A DNA stretch of 64,000 nucleotides from Chitinophagaceae bacterium. GTDB taxonomy: Bacteria > Bacteroidota > Bacteroidia > Chitinophagales > Chitinophagaceae. Location of the stretch: contig CANLAE010000004.1 of assembly GCA_947488765.1 (NCBI GenBank), positions 62,001 through 126,000 of the forward strand, written 5' to 3'. Below, piece after piece: positions 17,137 through 26,263 of this stretch. The position numbers and the translations under genes are program-made. Under the pieces are notes generated by a model, which did no database searches, was not told where the DNA came from, and saw nothing but the letters and a program-made list of their open reading frames with translations. Within the stretch, counting starts at the first letter, position 1. Every line of letters starts with the position of its first letter.

Positions 17137-18444
17137 ATGCTGTATCATTTGTTTACATGGTTGAGTAAAACATTTCATATTCCGGGCTTGGGATTGTTTC
17201 AATTCCTTACGTTCAGAATTGCAATGGCAATCATATTATCATTGGTAATAGCAACTGTATTTGGAAAAAGAATTATTGTTTTTCTGCAAAAAAAACAAAT
17301 TGGAGAAAGTGTCAGAGACTTAGGTCTTGAAGGGCAAGTACAAAAAAAAGGAACGCCAACAATGGGCGGAATTATAATACTACTTAGTATTTTAATACCA
17401 ACATTATTGTTTGCAAATCTTGATAAAGTATACATTAGGTTAATGATTTTATGTACTGTATGGCTTGGTATGATTGGTTTTTTGGATGATTTTTTTAAAA
17501 TACGTGCAAGAAAAGCTGCACTCTCAAAAGGTGAAGCATATAAGAAAAAAGATTCTGATGGGCTAGCAGGAGTTACTAAAATTATTGGACAAGTTGGTCT
17601 TGGAATAATTATTGGAACATCATTATACTTTAGTAATGCAGTTACTGTAGAAAGAGAAGTTATCGGTAATGAATACCACAAACAAGCCAATGAAAGGTTT
17701 GCAAAAGACTCATCTGTTTTTATTAGAAATATTGATGGGGTTGAGAAAAAATTTGTTCGGGTTAAAACACCAATTGCTACTATTCCATTTGTAAAAAATC
17801 ATGAATTTAATTACAGCAAACTCATCAGTTGGATGGGCCCTGGTTCAGAGAAGTTTACATGGATAATTTATACACTTATTGTTACACTGATTATTACTGC
17901 AGTAAGCAATGGGGCAAATCTTACAGATGGATTAGATGGTTTGGCTGCAGGTGTCAGCGCTATTATTGGCATTGGAATTGGTGTGTTTGTATACGTAAGT
18001 GGTAATTACAAGTTTGCCGATTATTTAAACATAATGTATATCCCTAATCTTGGTGAGCTATCCATTTTTGTTGCCGCTTTTGTTGGCGCCTGTATTGGGT
18101 TTTTATGGTACAATGCTTTTCCAGCGCAAGTGTTTATGGGCGATACAGGAAGTTTGGCTTTAGGTGGTATTATCGCATCTCTTGCAATTATTGTAAGAAA
18201 AGAATGGTTAATACCTATTTTCTGCGGTGTTTTTTTAGTTGAAAATTTAAGTGTAATTATTCAGGTAGGTTGGTTTAAGTACACAAAGAAAAAGTATGGC
18301 GAAGGTCAAAGGGTTTTCCTTATGAGCCCGCTACATCACCACTTCCAAAAGAAAGGATTTCATGAAAATAAAATTGTAATACGTTTTTGGATCATCACAA
18401 TATTATTAGTTGTAGCAAGTATTGCAACATTAAAAATCAGATAA
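17137..18444 (+). CDS. mraY: Phospho-N-acetylmuramoyl-pentapeptide-transferase
   Basis: MraY transfers phospho-MurNAc-pentapeptide to undecaprenyl phosphate, forming lipid I in the inner membrane. About ten hydrophobic segments are visible. The catalytic blocks are [36 protein letters not shown] and the histidine loop [13 protein letters not shown]. The 435 residues exceed the usual 360 because of an insertion of roughly 60-70 residues after membrane segment 4 (about residues 168-230), which is hydrophilic at first and charged. I recall such an insert in Bacteroidota MraY. It would place an additional loop at the membrane surface. Confidence 0.97.
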   Translation: MLYHLFTWLSKTFHIPGLGLFQFLTFRIAMAIILSLVIATVFGKRIIVFLQKKQIGESVRDLGLEGQVQKKGTPTMGGIIILLSILIPTLLFANLDKVYIRLMILCTVWLGMIGFLDDFFKIRARKAALSKGEAYKKKDSDGLAGVTKIIGQVGLGIIIGTSLYFSNAVTVEREVIGNEYHKQANERFAKDSSVFIRNIDGVEKKFVRVKTPIATIPFVKNHEFNYSKLISWMGPGSEKFTWIIYTLIVTLIITAVSNGANLTDGLDGLAAGVSAIIGIGIGVFVYVSGNYKFADYLNIMYIPNLGELSIFVAAFVGACIGFLWYNAFPAQVFMGDTGSLALGGIIASLAIIVRKEWLIPIFCGVFLVENLSVIIQVGWFKYTKKKYGEGQRVFLMSPLHHHFQKKGFHENKIVIRFWIITILLVVASIATLKIR

Positions 18445-18478
18445 TATTAAGTTAGCGGAAAAGTAAATATTAAAAAGA

Positions 18479-19819
18479 ATGAGTCACAGGTTAGTAATAC
18501 TTGGAGCGGGAGAAAGTGGAGTGGGTGCTGCATTACTTGCCAAACAAAAAGACTATGATGTTTTTGTAAGTGATGGCGGTTCAATTAAAGAAAAGTATAA
18601 ACAAGAGCTCTTTGAGAATGAAATTGAATTTGAAGAAGGCAAACATTCATTTGAAAAAATATTGAATGCAGATGAAGTGATGAAAAGTCCGGGGATACCC
18701 GAAAAAAATGAAATGGTGAAAACCATTCGTGCAAAAGGTATTTCAATCATCAGTGAATTTGAATTGGCTTATCGATTCAAAGGCACAAGCAAAATTGTAG
18801 GTATTACAGGAAGCAATGGCAAAAGCACTTGTACCTCGTTACTCTTTCATATTTGTAAAACTGCAGGTTTGGATTGTGCATTGGTTGGCAATATTGGTTA
18901 CAGCATTGCCAAGCAAATGGCCGAAAACCCGGTTGAATTATATGTTGCAGAAATCAGTTCTTTTCAGTTAGATGACATTCAAACATTCAGACCTGATATA
19001 GCGATACTTCTCAATATCACAGAAGATCATTTAGACAGGTATGAATACAAATTTGAAAACTATATCAACAGCAAATTTAAAATTGCTAAAAACCAAACAT
19101 TAAACGACTACTTCATTTACAATTTAGATGATGAAGTCATTACAAACAAACTAACAGAATTAAAACCAAATACTAACCCATTACCATTTTCTATGAAACA
19201 AGAAGTAAAAAAAGGCGGATATATTAAAGGCGATCAGATGATGCTACGTATTCAGGAAGAAAGAGTAAGTATGAGTATTTACGACTTTGCTTTAAAAGGT
19301 AAGCACAATAATTATAATACTATGGCAGCAGGTATTGCAGCAGCAACGCTCGGAATTCGTAAAGAAAAAATCAGAGAAGCAGTAAAGGACTTTCAAACCT
19401 TAGAGCATCGTATGGAATTTGTGGCAACTGTTCGTGGCGTTGAATTCATCAATGACAGTAAAGCAACAAACGTGAATAGTACATGGTTTGCATTGGAAAG
19501 TATGAACAAACCAACCGTACTTATTTTAGGTGGTACAGATAAAGGAAACGACTATTCTTTAATGGACGACTTAATCAAACAAAAAGTAAAAGCAATTATT
19601 TGCATGGGCGTAGATAATAAAAAAATTATTGCTGCTTTTAAAGATATCGTACCATCAATATTAGTTACAAGTTCTGCTAAAGAAGCTGTAAATACTGCAT
19701 TTAAGATTAGTACAAAAGGAGATGTAGTTTTATTAAGTCCTGCTTGCGCAAGTTTTGATTTGTTTAAAAACTACGAAGACAGAGGCAAACAATTTAAAGA
19801 TGCAGTAAAGGAATTATAA
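18479..19819 (+). CDS. murD: UDP-N-acetylmuramoyl-L-alanine--D-glutamate ligase
   Basis: MurD adds D-glutamate to UDP-MurNAc-L-Ala. The N-terminal Rossmann-like start reads LVILGAGESGVGAALLA. The ATP loop is GITGSNGKSTCTSLLFH near residue 110, followed by AEISSFQLDD and NITEDHLDRY. The C-terminal ligase domain carries HRMEFVATVRGVEFINDSKATN and LSPACASFDLFKNYEDRGKQF, both diagnostic for MurD. Length (446) is normal. It lies between mraY and ftsW with short spacers, consistent with one operon. Confidence 0.97.
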   Translation: MSHRLVILGAGESGVGAALLAKQKDYDVFVSDGGSIKEKYKQELFENEIEFEEGKHSFEKILNADEVMKSPGIPEKNEMVKTIRAKGISIISEFELAYRFKGTSKIVGITGSNGKSTCTSLLFHICKTAGLDCALVGNIGYSIAKQMAENPVELYVAEISSFQLDDIQTFRPDIAILLNITEDHLDRYEYKFENYINSKFKIAKNQTLNDYFIYNLDDEVITNKLTELKPNTNPLPFSMKQEVKKGGYIKGDQMMLRIQEERVSMSIYDFALKGKHNNYNTMAAGIAAATLGIRKEKIREAVKDFQTLEHRMEFVATVRGVEFINDSKATNVNSTWFALESMNKPTVLILGGTDKGNDYSLMDDLIKQKVKAIICMGVDNKKIIAAFKDIVPSILVTSSAKEAVNTAFKISTKGDVVLLSPACASFDLFKNYEDRGKQFKDAVKEL

Positions 19820-19845
19820 ATTTTATATCAACAAACAAATATTTT

Positions 19846-21156
19846 TTGGAAGATACACGCAACATAAAAGACATCGCATTTGCTTCACTTAATAAGGATG
19901 CAATCTTCAAACGTACCCATGGCGACAAATACATCTGGGGTATAGTTTTATTATTGTCCGTAATATCCATATTAGTAGTATATAGTGCCACCGGTTCTTT
20001 GGCATATAAATTGAATAAAGGCAATAATGAAATTTATTTATTTAAACAATTATCATTTACTGTATTAGGATTATTGACAATGTATTTTTTACATCGCATC
20101 AATTATACTTTGTTCTCACGCATCGCTACAATTATGTTTGCAATTTCTCTTCCTTTATTAGTTTATACATTATTATTTGGAGCTAAAATAAATGAAGGTA
20201 GCCGATGGATCAAATTGCCAATCATTCACCTTACTATACAATCTAGCGATGTTGCTAAACTTGGATTATTCATGTACATCTCTAAAATCATGAGTAAGAA
20301 ACAAGATGTAATCAAAGATTTCAAAAATGGGTTTTTACCGGTAGTCATTCCGGTCTTTATTATATGTGGTTTAATCATGCCTGCAAACCTCAGTAATGCA
20401 CTGCTTACAGGGGCTACATCACTTTTGCTAATGTTCATTGGCAGAGTAAGTTTAAAGCATATTTTATTAACGATTTGTGTTGCACTTATCCCAATTTTAA
20501 TAATCGTTGGCATTGCCTGGTCAACTTATGATGGTCAACAAACAACAGACAAATCAAAAGCAACAACCTCTCAAAAATTAAAATCTATTGGTCGTATTGG
20601 TACTTGGGTAAAACGTGTACAAGATCATTTATTTGCACCTTCTACCGAAACACCATATCAAGTTCAACAAGCAAAAATTGCTATTGCAAAAGGTGGAATT
20701 TTAATGGGCAAAGGACCTGGTAATAGCGAGCAGAGAAATTTTTTACCACAAGCATACAATGATTTTATTTATTCAATTATTATCGAAGAATATGGTTTGT
20801 TGGGTGCTGCAATTATCATTATTATTTATTTGGTTTTTCTGTTTCGTTGTATTCGAATTTTCAGAAAATGTCCTTATGCGTTCGGCGCATTTTTAGCACT
20901 GGCATTGAGTTTCACATTGGTAATTCAAGCAGTTGCAAACATGGCTGTAAATGTAAACATAGTGCCGGTTACGGGAGTAACATTACCGCTTGTAAGTATG
21001 GGTGGTAGTTCGTTTTTATTTACTTGTGCAGCAATCGGAATAATATTAAGTGTAGCAAGAAACGTAGAGCAATTAGAAGGAAATACAACAACAGTTGTAA
21101 ATAATATTGAACCAAATAATACAACGCAAAAAGTAGTGAACCCGGCAATAGCATAA
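19846..21156 (+). CDS. ftsW: Septal peptidoglycan polymerase FtsW (SEDS family)
   Basis: FtsW polymerises lipid II into glycan strands at the division site together with the class B PBP. About ten membrane segments are visible, beginning with YIWGIVLLLSVISILVVYSATG. SEDS signatures include GSRWIKLP near residue 118 and GPGNSEQRNFLPQAYNDFIYSIIIEEYGLLG near 285, and the C-terminus has NIVPVTGVTLPLVSMGGSS. The start codon is TTG at 19846; no ATG lies between it and the first membrane segment, so a rare start seems real. Length 436 is slightly above the usual 380-400 because of a large extracytoplasmic loop and a polar tail. Confidence 0.96.
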   Translation: MEDTRNIKDIAFASLNKDAIFKRTHGDKYIWGIVLLLSVISILVVYSATGSLAYKLNKGNNEIYLFKQLSFTVLGLLTMYFLHRINYTLFSRIATIMFAISLPLLVYTLLFGAKINEGSRWIKLPIIHLTIQSSDVAKLGLFMYISKIMSKKQDVIKDFKNGFLPVVIPVFIICGLIMPANLSNALLTGATSLLLMFIGRVSLKHILLTICVALIPILIIVGIAWSTYDGQQTTDKSKATTSQKLKSIGRIGTWVKRVQDHLFAPSTETPYQVQQAKIAIAKGGILMGKGPGNSEQRNFLPQAYNDFIYSIIIEEYGLLGAAIIIIIYLVFLFRCIRIFRKCPYAFGAFLALALSFTLVIQAVANMAVNVNIVPVTGVTLPLVSMGGSSFLFTCAAIGIILSVARNVEQLEGNTTTVVNNIEPNNTTQKVVNPAIA

Positions 21157-21169
21157 GTATCAGGCTTTT

Positions 21170-21189
21170 GTTGCGTCGCACTCTTGTAC
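21170..21189 (+). repeat. Dispersed intergenic repeat, copy 2
   Basis: GTTGCGTCGCACTCTTGTAC differs from copy 1 at one base (A to T at position 13). It lies in the ftsW-murG spacer, which at 120 bases is the longest gap in the murE-ftsQ part of the dcw cluster. Confidence 0.8.
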
Positions 21190-21276
21190 GTTCTGTTCTT
21201 TGTTTAGCTTTTATCGAATTGATGATAGAAAATAAAAATCAATTGGGTATATAAAAAAAGCGGGTGAAATAATAAA

Positions 21277-22368
21277 ATGAGTAAAAAAATTATCATAGCA
21301 GGTGGTGGAACAGGCGGACATATTTTTCCGGCTATTGCAATTGCCAACGCTCTAAAAATTTTAGACAGCTCAATTGACATTTTATTTATCGGGGCAAAAG
21401 GAAAAATGGAAATGGAAAAAATTCCACAAGCAGGGTACTCAATTGTTGGATTGGATATTACTGGTTTCAACAGAAGTTCTTTGATAAAAAATATTGGTTT
21501 ACCATTTAAGTTATTGAAAAGTTTTTTTCAGGTGCGTAATATTTTCAATTCCTTCAAACCTAATGCTGTTATTGGCGTTGGAGGATATTCAACTTTTCCG
21601 GTTTTAAGGTTTGCGCAAAGTAAATGTATTCCAACATTTATTCATGAAAGCAATTCGTTTGCCGGAAAATCAAATATCATGTTGGGCAAAAATGCCAACA
21701 AAATATTTGTTGCAGGTAAGGGGATGGAACAATTTTTTCCAAAAGATAAAATTGTCATTACGGGAAATCCAATCAGAAAAACAATTGCACAATCAACTGT
21801 TTCAACATCTGAAGGGGTATCTTTTTTTGGATTGGATACAAACAAAAAAACAATTCTTGCAGTTGGTGGAAGTTTGGGTGCAAAATCAATCAATGAAGCT
21901 TTGGCAAATCATATTGATGAGTTTGAAAAAAACAATCTTCAGTTGATTTGGCAAACAGGAACCACCACATTTCAACACTATAAAAATCTTGCCGAAGGCA
22001 GAAAAAATATTTGGTGTAATGCTTTTATTAAAGAAATGGAAATGGCTTATGCAGCCGCTGACATCATCATCAGCAGGGCAGGAGCAATGGCTGTTGCGGA
22101 AATTTGTGTAGCTGCAAAACCAACAGTGTTTGTCCCATTTCCGTTGGCTGCTGAAGATCATCAAACTATAAATGCAATGTATTTAGTCAATCAAAAAGCA
22201 GCATTGATGGTAAACGATAGTGAAGCAAAAAAAGAATTGGTTTCAATAGTAATTGCATTGTCAAAAGACGAAGCGCAACAAAAAGTATTAAGTAAAAATT
22301 GTCAATCATTAGCAGTTGTAAACGCAGATGAAATGATTGCAAAACAAATTTTGAATTGTATTGAATGA
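21277..22368 (+). CDS. murG: UDP-N-acetylglucosamine--N-acetylmuramyl-(pentapeptide) pyrophosphoryl-undecaprenol GlcNAc transferase
   Basis: MurG is the membrane-associated GT-B enzyme that adds GlcNAc to lipid I to form lipid II. The first G-loop is AGGGTGGHIFPAIAIA at residues 8-23. A second block reads GVGGYSTFPVLRFA near residue 88, then HESNSFAGKSN. The C-terminal domain holds VGGSLGAKSINEA and ISRAGAMAVAEICVAAKPTVFVPFPLAAEDHQ, the donor-binding signature. Length 363 is normal. Its stop overlaps the murC start (ATGA), indicating translational coupling. Confidence 0.97.
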   Translation: MSKKIIIAGGGTGGHIFPAIAIANALKILDSSIDILFIGAKGKMEMEKIPQAGYSIVGLDITGFNRSSLIKNIGLPFKLLKSFFQVRNIFNSFKPNAVIGVGGYSTFPVLRFAQSKCIPTFIHESNSFAGKSNIMLGKNANKIFVAGKGMEQFFPKDKIVITGNPIRKTIAQSTVSTSEGVSFFGLDTNKKTILAVGGSLGAKSINEALANHIDEFEKNNLQLIWQTGTTTFQHYKNLAEGRKNIWCNAFIKEMEMAYAAADIIISRAGAMAVAEICVAAKPTVFVPFPLAAEDHQTINAMYLVNQKAALMVNDSEAKKELVSIVIALSKDEAQQKVLSKNCQSLAVVNADEMIAKQILNCIE

Positions 22369-23729
22369 GTGATATTAACAACATACAAAAAATATATTTT
22401 CTAGGAATTGGAGGTATCGGAATGAGTGCCTTAGCTCGCTATTTCAAATCTAAAGGGTGTGTTGTTAGTGGATACGATAAAACAGCTACTCCGTTAACAA
22501 TGGAACTTGAAAATAGTGGAATTGATATTCATTACGAAGAGAACATAGATGCTATTCCAAAAGATGTTGATGTAGTAGTTTATACTCCAGCAATTCCGAA
22601 GAATCATAGTGAATTATTATACTATCAAAATAATAATTACCAGGTTGTAAAAAGAAGTGATGTGCTGCAATGGATTACAGAAAACTCTTTTAATATCTGT
22701 ATTGCAGGTACTCATGGAAAAACAACTGTAACAAGTATGATTGCTCATATACTTCGGGATTCCGGTTTTGGTTGTAATGCTTTTTTAGGAGGCATCGCTT
22801 CTAATTACAACACTAACTTTTGGAGCAGTGAAAAAAATGTGGTAGTAGTAGAAGCAGATGAATACGACAGAAGTTTTTTGAAATTAGTACCAGATGTTGC
22901 AGTGATTACTTCAATGGATCCCGATCACTTAGACATTTATGGCACACCCGAAGAAGTTGAAAATGCAATTATTCAATTTTCAAAAAAAATAAAACCAAAT
23001 GGTTGTCTCATAAGCAAGTATGGTTTGAAAAGAGAAAATGAATTATCAGCACACCAACATTATTTATATAGCAATAGCAACAATAATGCTAGTGTTTATG
23101 CAACGAATATTAAAGTAATCAATGGTAGTTATGTTTTTGATGTAATTGCTGAAACATGGAGTATTTCTGATATCGATTTGCACATGGGTGGTTTGCACAA
23201 TATTGAAAATGTTATTGCAGCTATTACCGTTACCAAACATGTAGGTATTGAAGATGATAAAATAAAAGAAGCTGTTGCAACTTTTAAAGGTGTAAAAAGA
23301 AGATTTGAATACATATTAAAAAAGGATGATGCTGTATTAATTGATGATTACGCACATCATCCCGAAGAGTTGAAAGCTTTGATAAATGGAGTTAAAAATA
23401 TTTTTAAAGATAAAAAAGTAACGGTGGTATTTCAACCGCATTTATACAGCAGAACAAATGATTTGGCAAAGCAATTTGCACAAAGTTTAGATCTGGCAGA
23501 TGAAGTAATACTGTTGCCAATTTATCCTGCAAGAGAATTGCCAATAGAAGGTGTTGAAAGTAAGATGATTGTTGAAAAAATGGAATCAACAAAAAAGCAC
23601 TTGTTCTCAAAAGAAGCAATGCAAAATTGGATTTCCGTTAATCAACCAGAATTGCTAGTGATGGCTGGTGCAGGTGATATAGATGCTTTGGTATTACCTG
23701 TTGCAGAAATAATGAAAAAGTATAAATAA
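22365..23729 (+). CDS. murC: UDP-N-acetylmuramate--L-alanine ligase
   Basis: MurC adds L-alanine to UDP-MurNAc, the first step of stem peptide assembly. The N-terminal domain begins IYFLGIGGIGMSALARYF. The ATP loop is IAGTHGKTTVTSMIAHI near residue 115, EADEYDRSFL follows, and the C-terminal region has FKGVKRRFEYI and LIDDYAHHPEELKAL. AGAGDIDALV near the end is also conserved. Length 454 is typical. The ATG overlaps the murG stop by four bases, and its own stop overlaps the ftsQ start by one (TAATG). The three genes are probably co-translated. Confidence 0.97.
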   Translation: MSDINNIQKIYFLGIGGIGMSALARYFKSKGCVVSGYDKTATPLTMELENSGIDIHYEENIDAIPKDVDVVVYTPAIPKNHSELLYYQNNNYQVVKRSDVLQWITENSFNICIAGTHGKTTVTSMIAHILRDSGFGCNAFLGGIASNYNTNFWSSEKNVVVVEADEYDRSFLKLVPDVAVITSMDPDHLDIYGTPEEVENAIIQFSKKIKPNGCLISKYGLKRENELSAHQHYLYSNSNNNASVYATNIKVINGSYVFDVIAETWSISDIDLHMGGLHNIENVIAAITVTKHVGIEDDKIKEAVATFKGVKRRFEYILKKDDAVLIDDYAHHPEELKALINGVKNIFKDKKVTVVFQPHLYSRTNDLAKQFAQSLDLADEVILLPIYPARELPIEGVESKMIVEKMESTKKHLFSKEAMQNWISVNQPELLVMAGAGDIDALVLPVAEIMKKYK

Positions 23730-24745
23730 TGAAACAAATTTGGAAGCAAAGAATGATACAAGGGTTGTGGATTGCATTAGGCATCAGCACTATTGTATTG
23801 CTTGGAGCTGCCATGCAACAAAAAAATCATAAGACTTGCTCTGATGTAAAAATTGAAATCATTGGTTCTATAAAACACATGTTCATTGATGAAAAAGATG
23901 TACTTCAAATTTTAAATCAACAGCAAAATGTGATAGGCAGTCAGATGACCAATATTGACATAAGAAGTTTGGAAGAAATGCTGGAAAAAAATGCATGGGT
24001 ATTAAATGCTGAATTGTTCTTTGATAGTAAACAAGTATTGAACGTACGAATAACAGAACGACAACCAATTGCAAGGGTTTTTACAGTTCCGGGTAATTCA
24101 TTTTACATTGATACTGCTTGCAATCACTTGCCGCTCAGTGAAAAATTAAGTGCTAGAGTGCCCGTCTTTACAGGGTTTGCCAATAGCAATGCTGTGATGT
24201 CGCATGGCGATAGTGTATTGTTGAAAGACGTGTCAAGGTTTGGAGCATTTATCATGGCAGATAGTTTTTTTATGGCTCAAACCGCACAAATTGATATTAC
24301 ACCAGGCGGCAAGTTTGAGCTAATACCTGTTGTGGGAAATCATATCGTTGCATTAGGAAATGCTACCGATTTAGAAAATAAATTCAATAGGTTATATACT
24401 TTTTATAAAGAGGCATGGATACAAAGTGGAATGAATAAATACGAAAAAATTGATGTTCAATATGATAATCAAGTTGTTGCTTTAAAAAGAAATGCATCCA
24501 AAGTATTCATTGATTCTACAAAGGCTTTAAAAGCTTTAAACGGAATGATGTTACAACAAGGAATTTTAGATTCAGCAGTTACAAAAGTTGTTACTGAAAA
24601 GAATATTCCGATAAATACAGTACCGATTAAAGATTCGATAAAAATAAAATTAGTGACAAATGAAAATAAAAATAAAACAAAAATTAAAAATAAAATTAGT
24701 AAGTCTCAAAGTCAACAACCAAAAGCTTTGATGCAAAGAGATTAA
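23729..24745 (+). CDS. ftsQ: Cell division protein FtsQ
   Basis: FtsQ is a bitopic membrane protein that links the FtsBL pair to the divisome. A short basic N-terminus precedes one membrane helix (GLWIALGISTIVLLGAAM). A POTRA-like region follows (IKHMFIDEKDVLQILN through LEEMLEKNAWVLNAELFFDSKQVLNVRITERQPIARVF), which is the most recognisable part. The C-terminal tail (from about residue 285) is rich in lysine and asparagine and looks disordered; its function is not evident. The assignment rests on the POTRA pattern plus the position between murC and ftsA. Length 338 is longer than E. coli FtsQ (276). Confidence 0.92.
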   Translation: MKQIWKQRMIQGLWIALGISTIVLLGAAMQQKNHKTCSDVKIEIIGSIKHMFIDEKDVLQILNQQQNVIGSQMTNIDIRSLEEMLEKNAWVLNAELFFDSKQVLNVRITERQPIARVFTVPGNSFYIDTACNHLPLSEKLSARVPVFTGFANSNAVMSHGDSVLLKDVSRFGAFIMADSFFMAQTAQIDITPGGKFELIPVVGNHIVALGNATDLENKFNRLYTFYKEAWIQSGMNKYEKIDVQYDNQVVALKRNASKVFIDSTKALKALNGMMLQQGILDSAVTKVVTEKNIPINTVPIKDSIKIKLVTNENKNKTKIKNKISKSQSQQPKALMQRD

Positions 24746-24810
24746 AAAAATCGTTTAACAATTAAATAAAGTAAAATTTTCTATAAAAACAACAACTAAA
24801 ACAAATATCT

Positions 24811-26190
24811 ATGAGTCAGAATGAATCACCAATTATTGTAGGTCTTGATATCGGGACTACCAAAATTGCTGCCATCGCAGGAAGAAAAAATGAGTTTGGT
24901 AAATTAGAAATTCTTGGCTTCGGCAGAGCCAATAGTAGCGGTGTGTTGCATGGTCAGGTTCTAAATATTGATCAAACGATTAAGGCTATTCAACAAGCAT
25001 TGGTAAATTGTTATGAAAGTAATCCTGAACTTGAAATCAACGAAGTATATGTTGGTATTGCAGGACATCATATCAAGAGTTTGCAAACACGTGGTGATGT
25101 TGTAAGGCAAGATTCTGAAAATGAAATTCAGCGTTGGGAAATTGATATGTTAATTGAAAATCAACGTAAAACATTTATTCCTGCTGGCGATCAAATTATC
25201 GATGTAATTCCACAAGAATTTTATGTTGATAATAACCAAAATATAAAAGATCCAATTGGTTACAACGGAGTAAAAGTGGGAGCAAACTTTCATATTATCA
25301 CCGGCGATAGAAATGCTATTCGCAATATCAATCGTGCTGTTGACAGAAGTAATTTAAAAACAAAAGATTTGGTATTGCAACCATTGGCAAGTGCTAGTGC
25401 AGTTATGAGCGATATTGATATGGAGGCCGGGGTTGCTATTTTAGATATCGGAGGAGGCACCAGTGATCTTGCTGTTTTTTACGAAGGCGTTTTAAAACAT
25501 ACCGCTGTAATACCATTCGGTGGTGAAAATATTACCAACGATATCCGTTTAGGATTAGGTGTTTTAAAACAACAGGCAGAGGCAATGAAAGTGCAATTTG
25601 GAAGTGCCTTAAGCGACGAAGCTAAAGCCAATGCATTCATCACAATCCCAGGATTAAAAGGAATGCCTGCAAAAGAAATCAGTGTGAAAAATTTAGCTCA
25701 AATTATTCAAGCAAGAATGAGTGAGATTTTAGATTTTGTTTCTTATCACTTAAAACAAGTTGGGTTGGATAGTCGTGCATTAAATGGAGGTATCATTTTA
25801 ACAGGTGGTGGTTCTCAATTAAAACATTTAATTCAATTAACAGAGTATACAACCGGCTTAAATGCAAGAATAGGCTTGCCTAATGAACACTTAGCACCTA
25901 ACCATATTGAAGAGTTGAAAAAACCAATGTACGCTACTTGTTTAGGCCTTATTTTAAAGGGTTACAGCGATTACGAACATAAGTATAAAGAGTTCAATGA
26001 ACAATATAAAAAAGTGGAAGTTCCAAGATCTTTAAAAACTACTATCAACGAACCTTTAACAGAACAAGTACCTACAAAACCTGAAAAAGTTGATGTTACT
26101 GAGCGTGAACACAAAATAAAATTCTGGGATAGGTTCAAAGACAATCTTATTGATTTGTTTAAAGAAGAAGAAGATAAAATGATCAAATAA
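24811..26190 (+). CDS. ftsA: Cell division protein FtsA
   Basis: FtsA is an actin-like ATPase that tethers FtsZ filaments to the inner membrane. PIIVGLDIGTTKIAAIAGRKN is the phosphate-1 loop at the start. GVAILDIGGGTSDLAVF near residue 207 is phosphate-2, and GGIILTGGGSQLKHL near residue 328 belongs to the adenosine motif. The C-terminus ends with a linker and KFWDRFKDNLIDLFKEEEDK, an amphipathic helix suited to membrane binding. Length 459 is slightly above average. It follows ftsQ by 65 bases and precedes ftsZ by 73. Confidence 0.97.
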   Translation: MSQNESPIIVGLDIGTTKIAAIAGRKNEFGKLEILGFGRANSSGVLHGQVLNIDQTIKAIQQALVNCYESNPELEINEVYVGIAGHHIKSLQTRGDVVRQDSENEIQRWEIDMLIENQRKTFIPAGDQIIDVIPQEFYVDNNQNIKDPIGYNGVKVGANFHIITGDRNAIRNINRAVDRSNLKTKDLVLQPLASASAVMSDIDMEAGVAILDIGGGTSDLAVFYEGVLKHTAVIPFGGENITNDIRLGLGVLKQQAEAMKVQFGSALSDEAKANAFITIPGLKGMPAKEISVKNLAQIIQARMSEILDFVSYHLKQVGLDSRALNGGIILTGGGSQLKHLIQLTEYTTGLNARIGLPNEHLAPNHIEELKKPMYATCLGLILKGYSDYEHKYKEFNEQYKKVEVPRSLKTTINEPLTEQVPTKPEKVDVTEREHKIKFWDRFKDNLIDLFKEEEDKMIK

Positions 26191-26263
26191 AAATACTTAC
26201 ACACATACTTACTATTACTACTAACAAAAGAAAATTACATTTTAACCCATTAAAAATTCTATT

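Noticed and set aside
17199..17690. 163-codon minus-strand frame opposite mraY
   Set aside because: It lies within the conserved MraY membrane region; the opposite strand of hydrophobic codons often stays open.
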